From Henckelia pumila (lineage: Eukaryota > Streptophyta > Magnoliopsida > Lamiales > Gesneriaceae): a stretch of 64,000 bases of DNA. Positions 47,920-58,817 of the stretch are shown piece after piece. Location: positions 192,474,664-192,538,663 of the forward strand of contig NC_133121.1 in assembly GCF_033568475.1 (NCBI RefSeq), read 5' to 3'. The notes below the pieces were generated by a model. The model ran no database searches and was not told the DNA's origin. It saw only the letters and a program-made list of their open reading frames with translations. The position numbers and the translations under genes were made by a program. Every line of letters begins with the position of its first letter. Within the stretch, counting starts at the first letter, position 1.

Positions 47920-50183
47920 ATGCAGTTTATGCGAAAAAGCCGAAGTTACGACTCACTGCTCTTTGATCCGGAAATCGAGAAAACTGCTAAAGCTTTGCGA
48001 AAAGCTAGAAGAGAAGAGTTGCAACAAATGGCTGAAGAAAGAGAAAGAGAACGAGTTATCAATAATGATCCGGTGCCTTTCAGAGATCACTTTCGACCGG
48101 TGATCAATAATCATTATTCTTGGATAGCTCGGCAGAACATCACGGAAAATAATTTTGAGTTGAAGCCAACTCTGATTAATATGGTGCAGCAGAATCAGTT
48201 CAGGGGTTCAGCTACTGAAGATCCAAATATGCATCTGCGTACTTTTTTGGAGATTGCTGACACAGTGAAGATTCATGGTCTTACTGAGGACACCATCAGA
48301 CTACGATTGTTCCCGTTCTTTCTTAGGGACAATGCTCGTAGTTGGTTGCAGTCACTACCTCTTGGGAGTATCACTACATGGGAAGACATGGAATCCAAAT
48401 TTCTGGCTAAGTACTTTCCTCCTGCCAAGTCTGCCCAGCTGAAAATTGAGATCAATACTTTCAAACAGCAAGATTATGAGTTACTGTTTGAAGCTTGGGA
48501 GCGGTACAAGGAATTGCTTAGGAAATTCCGGAACCATAATTTTCCGGACTGGGAACAGATTGAGTTATTCTACAATGGTTTGAATGGCCCAACGAGGATT
48601 TCTGTGGATGCTGCAGCTGGAGGTTCAATATTTTCTAAATTTCCTGAACAGGCTTATGAGATGCTTGAGCAAATGACTGTTAACAGTTATCAGTGGCCGA
48701 GTGAGAGATCTGCGATAAGGAAGCCTGCTGGAATTCATGAGGTTGATGCGTTCAATGCTTTGACTGCTCAGATGGCTATTATTTCTACACAGTTGGCTGC
48801 ACTGACCCAAGGCAATCAAGTTTCTATTAAGACAGCATCGCTGGCGACTGCCGTAAATTCTGCTGATGGATTTGAGAGTGTGGAGCAAGCTCAATATCTG
48901 AACAACAGAAATTACAACAACTATCAAGGTAATCCTGTACCCAATAAATATCATCCTAGTTTGCGTAATCATGAGAATTTTTCATATGCAAATAATAATA
49001 ATGTGTTGAATCCTCCTTTGGGATACAATACAAATAAGGGTGAGGGTAAGACTCCTTTGGAGGATGTTGTTAATGCTTTTGTGCAGGAATCGAGCAAGAG
49101 GATGGTGAGGACTGAAACTCTCCTTGACAGCTTAGAGATGCAAGTGGCCAACATGGGTGCTGTATTTCAATCCATGGAGACTAGCATTGGGCAGTTGGCG
49201 AACGCACTGAAAGATAATAACAGAGGCCAATTTCCAAGTAATACTGAGGTGAATCCCAAGGAACATTGTAATGCTATCACGTTGAGGAGTGGAAAGCAGG
49301 TGGATAATGAAGAGGGCAAATCTGAGAGCAAGGCATCTGAAAAGTTGCAGTTGACGAGAAGAAGGTCGAGGAGAAAGAGTCCGAACCTGAGCAGAAACCG
49401 ATGTACAAACCTCCTATTCCATACCCCCAAAGGTTCAAAAAGAAGGTAGTGGACGAGCAGTTCTCAAAATTCTTGGAGATTTTCAAGAAAATACATATCA
49501 ACATCCCTTTTGCTGATGCTTTGGAACAAATGCCAAATTATGCGAAGTTTATTAAAAAGGTGATGTCCAAGAAAAGGAGACTGCAAGAGAATGAGGTGGT
49601 GAGCTTAACTAAAGAATGTAGTGCTGCGCTCCAAAAGAAGATGCCACAAAAGCTGAAAGACCCAGGGATTTTTACTATTCCTTGCACTATTGGTTCTTCT
49701 TAATTTAATAATGCACTTTGCGATCTAGGAGCTTAGGACTTGGCGAGGTGAAGCCCACAATGATCGCATTGCAGCTAGCTGATAGATCTATAACATATCC
49801 GCTTGGAATCATTGAAGATGTTTTGGTAAAAATAGATAAATTTATTTTTCCGAAAAATTTTGTTGTGCTAGATATGGAGGAGGATGCAAATATGTCACTG
49901 ATATTGATGAGACCTTTCTTGGCCACTGCTGATGTCAAGATTGAGGTGAAGAATGGTGAGTTGTCGATGGGTGTGGACGGAGAAAGAGTTATATTTAACA
50001 TATTCAAGTATTCCACTCATCGAGGAATTATGCATGATTGAGCGAGTTGTGAAACTGGATGGCCATCCCAAACTTGTTCATGAGGTAGATTCAAAGAAGA
50101 ATAATCTGAAGGTGCCAAAGAAAAATAAGAAAACGAAGAAGAAATCAAAGTTTAAAAAGGTTTTTAAAATATTTGGAGGGTGA
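47920..50183 (+). pseudogene. Unit 3 gag-protease of array E, protease active site deleted
   Basis: The longest intact gag here: one frame of 509 codons from 47920. A single-base loss near 49340 throws it out of frame to a stop at 49449, and the protease side resumes in the frame at 49401. A TAT-to-TAA stop at about 49701 and a 37-bp deletion at about 49730, between two copies of AGGAGCT, remove the catalytic DLGA loop. The LGRPFL box is also altered (LMRPFL, about 49905). The unit is therefore protease-null whatever its frame. Confidence 0.9.
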
Positions 50184-51490
50184 AAGCGAAAGGGAAGACC
50201 CTCAACAAAGCGGAACCGGGCTAGAATTGGAATACAATCGGGCTATGGACTATAAACTAAGCGCTTCTTGGGAGGCAACCCAAGCTAGTTTTTATGCGTT
50301 TTTTATTTTCTTTTAGTTGTTTTTGTTTTTATTTTTATCATGAGGAATCTAGACATTAATAATGATTTTTTGAATTGTGTAGGTGAAAAATTATGGAGCT
50401 GAAAGAGTTTAGGAGCCACCCCTGAGAAGAGTTTTGAGTGATTAAGATGGTGCCGCGTAGTGACGCTTGGTGCCTAAGGTATGTGTCTCTTGTTTTTAAT
50501 GAATATTGTACATTGAGGACAATGCACAATTTATGTTTGGGGGGATGTTTAAAATTTGTGAAAATTTGAAATTTTTTATGAATTAGTTCGAGTTAAAGGC
50601 ATGATGTTGTAATTGTGTTGGCCTATGATGAAAATAAATTTTTTTTCGCTAAAAAAGTTCATGTTAGCTATATTTAATCTTGAGTTCTCACATTTATGCA
50701 CGAATGCCATGATTTTCGATACTCCTAAGAATTAGAGAAAAATTATGTGGATTTGTGATGTGGATTAGAGGAATTGATTCTTAACTCTTGTGATTTTTGC
50801 TTGAAACTGAGATAGATTTTTATGAACACAGAAGTGATTTAGGCATTTTTTTTCGAATCTATTGAGCTTTTTTTAGCCATTTTATATTCATGAAAAATCC
50901 AAAACAAATTGAGTAGCTAAAAAGTTCAAAGAAAAGTAATGGTGGAGAAAGTAAGGTGAGGGGAGGCCTTGAAAAAAAAAATGGATTAAAATTCTAGTCC
51001 AAATACAAGGCATAAAAATGGAGATGTATGGAGTAGAAGAAAGCCAAGACTAATGTCTGAAAATGCAAATAAAAAAAATTTTAGCTACTCGTAATCTTGC
51101 ACAAATTGAAAATATTCAATTCCCTTTGCTTTGAATTCTGAGTCCTTTTTTACATTGATATACATATGGATGCTTATCTCCTACCGATTATACTTGAGAA
51201 TAATGTTAACCGAAAAAGTCCTGTTGATCTGTGTGAGTAAAAGTTGAACTTGGTTGAGAGTATTTTGAAACTTGAGGGCGGAGTTAATGATTTTATGAAG
51301 CTTACGGATTGCATGATTTTACCAAAATTTAGGTGGGTACAGGAGATTGGCAAATCACACACACACGAGAACTCTTGAGAAAATTAGCCGACATGTGCAT
51401 TGAATCTTGGAATGTATAAATTCGGAGGTCGACTATATTGCTCATTATTATTTTGCTCGGAACTAGCAAAAGTCTAAGTTTGGGGGAATT
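50184..51490 (+). other. Unit 3 3' noncoding region with conserved hairpins
   Basis: Stem 1 at 50268-50283 and stem 2 at 50511-50524, same sequence as units 1 and 2. Polypurine tract TTTGGGGGAA just before LTR4. Confidence 0.85.
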
Positions 51491-52941
51491 TGATAAGTGC
51501 ATTTTATGCACTTAATTTATATATGATTTGACTTTGATTTTGTTATGTATGGAGTGGATTTTATGCGTGTTAGTTGTTGTTTTTGTGAGATGCAAGGAAT
51601 GACGCAAAAGTAGAGAGAAGAAGCGAAAAGCCGAATTACGGGATAGCAAACTTCAGAAAATTACTGGGAATGTTACGGACATCCAAATCCGATCTCCACC
51701 GTTCAAATTGAATTTTAGGATGTTTTAAAGTTGCTGTCAAAATTTCAGCTTGATCCGACGGCTATAACTCAATTTTGATTTTTTCAAGAATTCTGCGTGA
51801 GTTGGATGCGCTGAAGCGCACCCGCGCCCAAAACCGGCGCACCCGCGCCCTGTAGCTTTTATTTTGAGAAAATTATTGGCGATCAGTGCCCCTGAACCCT
51901 AGGACAGCACACCCGCGCCCTGGAACCCAAAAACGCGGCGCACCTGCGCCCGAGGGTGGCGCACCCGCGCCTGACGTGTCTTATTTTCGGAAACTTTTAG
52001 TCTCAAACTTTAAAAGGACGCTTTGGCATATATCAGAGGAGAATCGAGGGTTTTCATCAGTTTTTGAAGGCTAGAGACGGCATGAGACCAAGGAAAAGGG
52101 ATAAGAAGCATTCTTGGCACGAAGACGGACGAAGCGACTACCGAAGACGAAGAAGCATCATCTACCTTCATTTTTATTTTATTGTTTCTCCTAATTTTTA
52201 ATGATGTTCAAGAACATACTTTGTTTGATTTTTATTTTCATTATGAACTAATTCCTTTGTCTAGAGGGACGACGTAGCTTGACTTGAAACCATGTTTTTG
52301 ATATTTTGATTGATATATTAGAATTATTCATTCAGTTTATTTGTGTTTTCCTGAATTGATTGCGTTCAATTTACTTGCCATAGATTGAATGATATTTTAT
52401 TTAGAATCTATCACTTGAGAGAGGAGATTTTGAATACGACATAGGAAAATAAATATTTGGTGTTTATATTGTTCGAAAGACATATAACTCCATAGAAGTC
52501 ATTAGAAGAATTCTTGTGTTATTTACCGGATTTAATAGTTGAACTTAGATAGACATATTGAGTTTGCTATTGAATACGAATTTCTTCTTGACACTCGAGA
52601 GAGGTAGTAGAAAATAATAGGAATTCTTGGCTAATAAACTAGAAGAAATTATAATTGAACAATCATTAGAAATAAATTGTGGTGGACAGTCAAGTGAAGT
52701 CGAACCTCTAGCATTCATCGCTTATTGATTTTTTCTCTCGTGAAGGTTATTTAGTTTTGTTTCTTGAAAATTTTAGTTTTATAAAATCAAACCATTTTCG
52801 TAGCTCTACATAGGATTAGGATTTGATTAGTCGCAAATATTTATTATAATATCATTTATTCATTCTCAGTGGGATCGACTTGGAATTAATTCCTATATTA
52901 TAACTTGACATCGTGCGCTTGCAAGCGAAAAACACGTAACA
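51491..52941 (+). repeat. LTR4 of array E
   Basis: Starts TGATAAGTGC, ends CACGTAACA, 1451 bp. Its last bases match LTR1 rather than LTR2 or LTR3. It has a small private deletion near 52744. The GACGT duplication follows. Confidence 0.92.
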
Positions 52942-53866
52942 GACGTTCTGGCCTACCTTACCACCGACGTGTATATGTGGGGCTGAGAGACGTTTTGGCC
53001 TACCTTACCAAATATTTACTTATATGTGTGGGGTTGAGAGAAATCTTGGCCTCCCTTACCAAGTATGGGCAAGATGGGTTGGGTTTTACTTGACCTCCTT
53101 GCGGCATAATGCACTGCAACCATGATTATGATCGAAATCACAGAGTCACGACCCAAGGATCTAAGTTCAAATATTTATGTCAATATTCCGTATAGTTTAC
53201 TTAGCTTTATGCTTATGTTCGACTTAGCCATGTATTTGTTAATTCATGTTCATACCCTTGCATTTGTTAATTCATGTTCATACCCTTCATTTAAATTTCA
53301 CTCATTTTAAGTTAAGGGAACAAAATTATTTTATTACAAGCTATTTTTAATCTGCCTGTGTTTGTATTTATGTAGTACTCGTTATTCCCCCCATATTCTT
53401 GCTGAGTCTTTCGACTCACTCCACTTATTTGTTTTCAGGTGATGACTTTTATCTGGAGGCTGAGGGGCAGGATCCCCAGAGCGAGGTCGCCGGTGGTGCA
53501 GGCCGTTGACCGACGTGCTTTAGTTGTTCCGCAAACTCTGATGTTGCCTTTTTATTTATGAGTGGAATATTTTTCTTACGCTGTCTGTCGTTTGCAGGAG
53601 GTGTTTTTCCTGCTTTAAAACTTTTGGCATGTAAACTTAACATTTTTATTCCGCAACTGAGTGGGATAAACTTCCCCTTTCTAGATTTTATGATTACCGT
53701 ATTTGGATTAAATTTATCAGGCGTCTATTTCTTTTGCTGAATTGCTGTCTGTGAAAGGTTGGCTATGTAATAGTTTCAAACGGGTCATGGCAAAATTTTT
53801 GAAAAATCCCGTATTTTCTTTATTAAATTAAATAATTTTATTAGTGGTATCTTTCTAGACGTTTCA

Positions 53867-54945
53867 TTCACAATCAAGACTCTCCTCTCAAAAATCCATT
53901 AACACAACACAACTCTCTTGAGATATAATTACGCACCATTGGATTTTGCACCCGACATTTGTTAAAAGTCCCAATAATTACCCGCATACTTAGCTATAAC
54001 TAGATAGGATTCGAATTTCAATCCCCTTGTCTATAGCCCGGATGGAACTACAATCACATGAAATCCGCAAACTTAGCTATGAAATAGTGAATAGGATTTC
54101 ATTCACATTCCAAGCCCGAATGTAATTGTTATTTTAAAATTTTTTCAAGACTTAACCCCATTTTATCCGCATACTTAGCCACAAACAAGACGAATAGGAT
54201 TTCAAACATCTCGCTCGCAACCCGGATGAAGTTAATTGGATTTCCAAAAACATTACATAAAATAATTTAAAGATGCGCCCAAGATTGTATATGTTATATC
54301 AAAGAAATCATCAAGATTCAAGAACTATTAAGCTCCACAAACACCTATTATCGTGCAATGGTCCAAAATACATCCACAATATCTAATACATCATTATACT
54401 TCACCGGTTAAACATGCGTGCGTGAAATATTCAACACATAACCTACGGTTTCTCATATCTAATCAAGAGTAAAATTTTTCAAAAAATTCATTTTTTCACT
54501 TCCATCATCATAGGCTAACAAAATTTCATTTTTTCACTTCCATCATCATAGGCTAACAATCATCATCCTACTTATGCATACGAAACAAACAAAAACAAAA
54601 TGAATGCAATGAATGTAATGAATGCACCCCCCCCCTCCCCCCACACTTAAATGAAGCATTGCCCTCAATGCATCAAAACACAAAACACAAACAAACAACT
54701 AAACACAATGCAATGCAAAAATGTAAAACGAAACTCCCCTGGTTTAAGTGTTGTCGCTGTCCTCTTCAACGTCGGACAAAATCATGAAAGAATCATATTG
54801 AAACTTTGACTACGGAGGTGGCGGCATTCGGCTTCTGAAAACAAAAAAAATAAAAACGAAAAAACAAAATGAAAGATAAAAACTAACTAAAAGAAAAGAA
54901 CACTGGGTTGCCTCCCAGTCTGTGCCTCTTTTTACAGTCGTCGGC
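53867..54945 (-). other. Element C 3' noncoding region with conserved hairpins
   Basis: No coding frame. Stem 1 at 54903-54918 reads CTGGGAGGCAACCCAG on the minus strand; stem 2 at 54655-54670 reads GCATTGAGGGCAATGC. A C-run at 54627-54641 (G-run on the element strand) follows stem 2. A tandem copy of a 39-bp stretch with CACTTCCATCATCATAGGC lies at about 54490-54565. The region joins 31784 when solo LTR D is removed. Confidence 0.8.
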
Positions 54946-55050
54946 CCAACTGCATGCTTTTTTTGCTCATGGTCCATATCTAGTTTTTCTCACCACCTTC
55001 ACCCACTTGCACAGTTTTGCAGTAATGTTTGGTCTTTGCTTCCTCTGCTT

Positions 55051-56036
55051 CTATTTCCTGGGTACCTGCAGATCAGAACGAAAAATTTCAGCAGTAAAAT
55101 TCTCAATAGGTCTTGCAATAACCTCTTTAACTTTATCCTCATTCACAACCTTCTTGTGTTCTTGTGTCAAATGATTAATGACATCAAGATTATTAACAAC
55201 ACTTTCACAATCAGGAATTTGCAGGGTATCAAAAATATGAAACTTAACAACCTCCCTATCAAACTCCATAGTGATAGTTCCATTGTTAGCATCTATGATG
55301 GACTTTGAAGTTTAAGAAATGGTCGTCCTAACAAAATAGGACTATTCAAATCATTGCTTTTCATGTCAAGAACATAAAATTCAGCAGGAAAGACCAAATT
55401 GTTAACTTGCACAAGAACATCTTCTAACAGACCCCTAGGATAAATAGTAGATCGATCAGCCATCTGGATAACAATTTCAGTTTTATTTAAAGGCCCTAAG
55501 TTTAAGGAAGCATAAACAGAGTATGACATGACATTAATCGATGCTTCTAAATCTAGCATGGCCGTATCAAGATGAACATCTCCTATTTTACAAGGAATAG
55601 AAAACATACCTGGATACTTGCATTTTGTGGGTACCTTTATTTGAATTACAGCAGAAACCTGTTCTCCCAATTCAACTTTCTGACACCCCTTCAGTTTGTG
55701 TTTTCTCTTCAAAGTACAAAACTCTTTCAAAAAATTAGCATAACGAGGTACTTGTTTGATAGCATCTAACAAAGGAATATTTACCTCACATCTACGAAAA
55801 ATTTCATACATCCCCTTAATTCCTTCATCCCTCCAAGACTCTTTCAATGCTAAGGTAAAAGGGGGTATTGGTTTATACTCAAAAAGAGTAGGAAACTTAC
55901 CTCTCGGTGTCTCTTCCTGATTAAGCTCAGTTTCTTCCAACTTGGATTCCTCCACCTCTTCGTTCTGTACTGGCTCTTTCACCACTTCGTCATTAACCTT
56001 TAACTCTCTTCCACTCCTCAAGGTGATTGCACTCAC
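55051..56036 (-). pseudogene. Element C aspartic protease and downstream coding tail
   Basis: The main frame (56036-55293) starts at MSAITLRSGREL and contains FSIPCKIGDVHLD, an active site altered from DLGAS to DLEAS, QMADRSTIYPRG and an intact LGRPFLK. The Gly-to-Glu change beside the catalytic Asp is expected to inactivate it. A one-base loss just after the LGRPFL box shifts the frame; the tail continues at 55269-55051 (VKFHIFDTLQIPDC). It is the homologue of the interrupted protease of element B. Confidence 0.85.
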
Positions 56037-57351
56037 AACCTATTAATGGCGGTTGCCAACTGCCCCACCTGAGTGTTCAAATTTTGGATACTTTCTCTCG
56101 TTTCCTGTTGAAAAGTTACAGTATTAGTTTCAAGATCCTTAAAAATGTTTTCTAGAAACTCACCAGGCATTGGAACTTGAGGACGCTGTTGTTGTTGAGG
56201 ATACGATGACCTATAAGCTAGATTTTGCGGTTGTGCTTGAGGCCCAGGTTGATTTGTCTGAGGGTTTCCGTATCTAAAGTTGGGACGATCCTTCCAACCT
56301 GGATTGAATGTATTCGAGTAAGGATCATACTTTTGTTGTGGTGGCCCGGGAAATCCTCCTGCTGCATTGACTTGTTCAGTAAATTCCTCTTGAAGCGTGG
56401 GACACATGTCAGTTGCATGTCCCACGGCAGCACAAATTCCACATGATTTTGCAGTCTGTCCATTCCTTACAGCCATTTGACGCACAAAATACGTCAGTTA
56501 AATTAATTGTTGTTCAAGGGAAGAAACATTTACCTCGTTGCCCCGTCTGGGTGCATGATCATTACTGTTGGTGCCAAATTGTTGAGAATTGACAGCCATA
56601 TTCTCTATCAATTTCCTTGCTTGTACTGGAGTTTTATCCACAAAGACTCTTCCACTAGCCGCATCTAACATGCTCCTGTCATGAGGTAACAACCCTTCAT
56701 AAGTGTATTGAATTAACAAGTTTTCACTTATATGATGTTGCGGACAACTAGCACAAAACTTTTTGAACCGCTCCCAGTATTCATGAAGTGATTCCCCTAT
56801 GTATTGCTTTATCCCATAGATTTCCTTCCTGATGTTAGCAGCTCTAGAAGCTGGTAAGTGCTTCTCCAAAAAAACTCTTTTCATCTCAGTCCAAGTCGTG
56901 ATGGATTCAGAGGGGTAAATAATACAGCCAATCCTTAGCAGCACTCTTCAAAGAAAAAGGGAAGGCTCTCAGTTGGATCTACTCCCCGGTCACTCCATGG
57001 GGTTTCATACTTGTGCAAACCACATGGAATTCCATCAAGTGCTTGTTAGGGTCCTCACCTGCAAGACCATGAAATGAAGGCAATAAATGAATTAATCCAG
57101 ATGTAAGCCCAAAAGTAGCATTATTTTCTAGAGTAGGAAAAGTAATGCATAAAAGTTGTTGGTTTGGATCAGGAGTGCCCAATTGTCTCAGACTCAGATT
57201 TGCGTTGGCAGCCATTTCTTCCTCAGGAATTTCAGTCCGTAGCTCGTCCTCTTCTTGTTTCCTACGAGCCTACTTCCTTCTTCTATAGAGTGTTCTCTCT
57301 ATCTCTGAATCGTATAAGAATTCTTATTCAGAAGATTCTCCTGTAAGCATT
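56033..57351 (-). pseudogene. Element C gag (Athila-like)
   Basis: Three frames in order: 57215-56979 (MAANANLSLRQLGTPDPNQQ, GEDPNKHLMEFHV), 56944-56498 (RVFLEKHLPASRAANIRKE, YEGLLPHDRSMLDAA) and 56485-56033. The last has an intact CCHC knuckle, CGICAAVGHATDMC, then the Pro/Gln linker and a coiled-coil-like end. Stops or small indels separate the frames; the last ends at a stop at the MSAITLRSG junction. The lead before 57215 is acidic and Arg-rich, as in element B. Confidence 0.87.
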
Positions 57352-57426
57352 AACAAACCCGAGAAGCACTGGTGGAAATAATAGAAAATAAAAATAAAAA
57401 CAAGAACAAAAATAAACTAAACGCCT

Positions 57427-57444
57427 TCCCCGGCAACGACGCCA
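57427..57444 (-). other. Primer-binding site of element C (tRNA-Asp, one mismatch)
   Basis: Minus strand TGGCGTCGTTGCCGGGGA; one C-to-T change from the tRNA-Asp match. Five bases after the 5' LTR. Confidence 0.85.
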
Positions 57445-57449
57445 AAATT

Positions 57450-58812
57450 TGGTAGCGCTAAGTCATGTCACGCCCAAATTACCCAACTCAATCAGATAAA
57501 CAAATTATGCAGTAGTGTGAGTAGGGATCGTTCTCACGAGGAAAGTGAAATTTAAATAGTGTTCTTAAAGTACTGAAAATAATAAAAGGGGTTTTTTTTG
57601 GATTTACTACTATGCAAAAATTAAAATAAGAAAGATCAATAAACTAACGAGACTTGGTATCGGTCGACTACACCCTTGAAATTATTCATTCGATCATCGA
57701 TTCTCTAAAAATAATTAATTCACATTGAATATTCATCATTGGAAATTTAATTCATGTTTCACCTTAATTTTAGCTAACTAGACACCAGCATTCTAAGTTA
57801 ACCCTTACCCCATAAATTAACCCAATACCAGTGATTAGATTTAAATCCACGGTAGCATTCAAATGATTAAAACTGATGAATCTAGACAACACAATACCAA
57901 CGATTTTATTTAATCTAGTCAATTGTTGTTTCTACGATTTAACAAATTCACCAGCGGAAAATATTAATCATAGTTGCTTCAAAAATCAGATGATTCAAAC
58001 AATTACGGATTTGAATTCTAATTTAGCAATAGATTGTATAGCAAAATCCTAAGGTGATCAATCCTAAAATCTCACATACAAGCATGACAATCAATCCAAA
58101 ACAACTCTTGATACGCAATTTGGAATTAAACAATGAAAAATTTGAATCTCATGAATTAAAAAATCAAAGGTTTGTCTTCCTCAACCAAGTACTAAAGCTT
58201 AGCCACAAATATTCATGAATTCTCTAGAAAAATTCATGAAAGAAAAAGTAAATCTAAGAAAAGAGATAAGAAACCTAGCCGCCAAGAGAGTTCTCTGCTT
58301 TCTGCCGTCTAAATCTGATAATTCTCTCTAAGAAAAACGAAATAAAGATCTAATAAAAATCTCGAGTCCAAAATAAAAGAGTTTCCAAAATTAAAATTTC
58401 TTCTCCCGAACAGTGCCTCGCGCTCGATCGGTTAAAGTCTGCCGATCGAGCGCGAGCAAAAATGTGATCCTACTGTCCTTCAAATATAATGCGGCCGCTC
58501 GATCAGTATAATCTTGCAGATCGAGCGAGACAAATTTCCAGCTCCTACTGTTTTGCTTCTTCAGACGGCCGCTCGATCGGTTGAACATTGCAGATCGAGT
58601 GGTCCACTTTTTCGTCAAAACTTCTCAGCATTTTCTTTTGCTTCTTAGTTCATTAACGTCCTCCAAAACGCACAACCTACACACAAAACCGGGAAACAAA
58701 TCATGTAGACACACAAAATGCAATACGAACAAAATACGTAATTAAAACATATAAACGAATGCAAAACAACAACTAAATAACATTAAAATAAACAACACAA
58801 ACATGACTATCA
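57450..58812 (-). repeat. 5' LTR of element C
   Basis: Minus-strand start TGATAGTCATG, end GCGCTACCA, 1363 bp. Nearly identical to 30145-31516. Palindrome pairs at 58421-58452, about 58495-58527 and 58570-58601. Confidence 0.9.
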
Positions 58813-58817
58813 GGGGA

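Larger units (their letters stand above)
34292..52941 (+). mobile_element. Array E: three tandem gag-protease retrotransposon units sharing four LTRs
   Basis: Order: LTR1, unit 1, LTR2, unit 2, LTR3, unit 3, LTR4, all plus strand. The whole 18,650-bp array is flanked by the perfect 5-bp duplication GACGT (34287-34291 and 52942-52946). No duplication lies at the inner LTR borders. Each inner LTR has a polypurine tract before it and a primer site after it, so each serves as both 3' and 5' LTR. No unit encodes reverse transcriptase or integrase. Confidence 0.93.
31785..53866 (+). mobile_element. Solo LTR D (about 3.4 kb of own sequence), split by array E
   Basis: Begins TGTGACGCCTAAAAT and ends TAGACGTTTCA. 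Flanks are TTCAT and TTCAC, a 5-bp duplication with one change. Own sequence is 31785-34291 and 52947-53866. It has no gag or pol. A tandem repeat of about 49 bp, each copy with CTTACC and GTGGGG(T/C)TGAGAGA, spans the insertion point of E and continues to about 53060. The GAGTCTTTCGACTC inverted repeat near 53404-53417 resembles motifs in other chromovirus-type LTRs. Open frames at 32653-33040 and 33628-34011 are judged accidental. Confidence 0.8.
30145..58812 (-). mobile_element. Element C: Athila-like gag-protease retrotransposon in the 3' noncoding part of B
   Basis: On the minus strand: 5' LTR 58812-57450, primer site, gag, protease, noncoding part, 3' LTR 31516-30145. Flanks are GGGAA (left) and GGGGA (right), a 5-bp duplication with one change. 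Only gag and protease are present. A solo LTR (31785-53866) lies between its noncoding part and the 3' LTR. It is a relative of B: coding region and LTR 3' half match, LTR 5' half does not. Confidence 0.87.

Noticed and set aside
40826-51511. Minus-strand 60-62 codon frames repeated in the 3' noncoding part of each E unit.
   Set aside because: Same reason: three copies of one sequence. Composition is ordinary AT-rich noise and no start context or domain supports a gene.
31785-53866. D considered as a full-length element with E as its internal region.
   Set aside because: E has its own LTRs, primer sites and a perfect GACGT duplication inside D; removing E leaves continuous LTR sequence without gag or pol.
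54908-55308. Two plus-strand frames (88 and 128 codons) opposite element C.
   Set aside because: They are antisense to the protease tail and noncoding region of element C.
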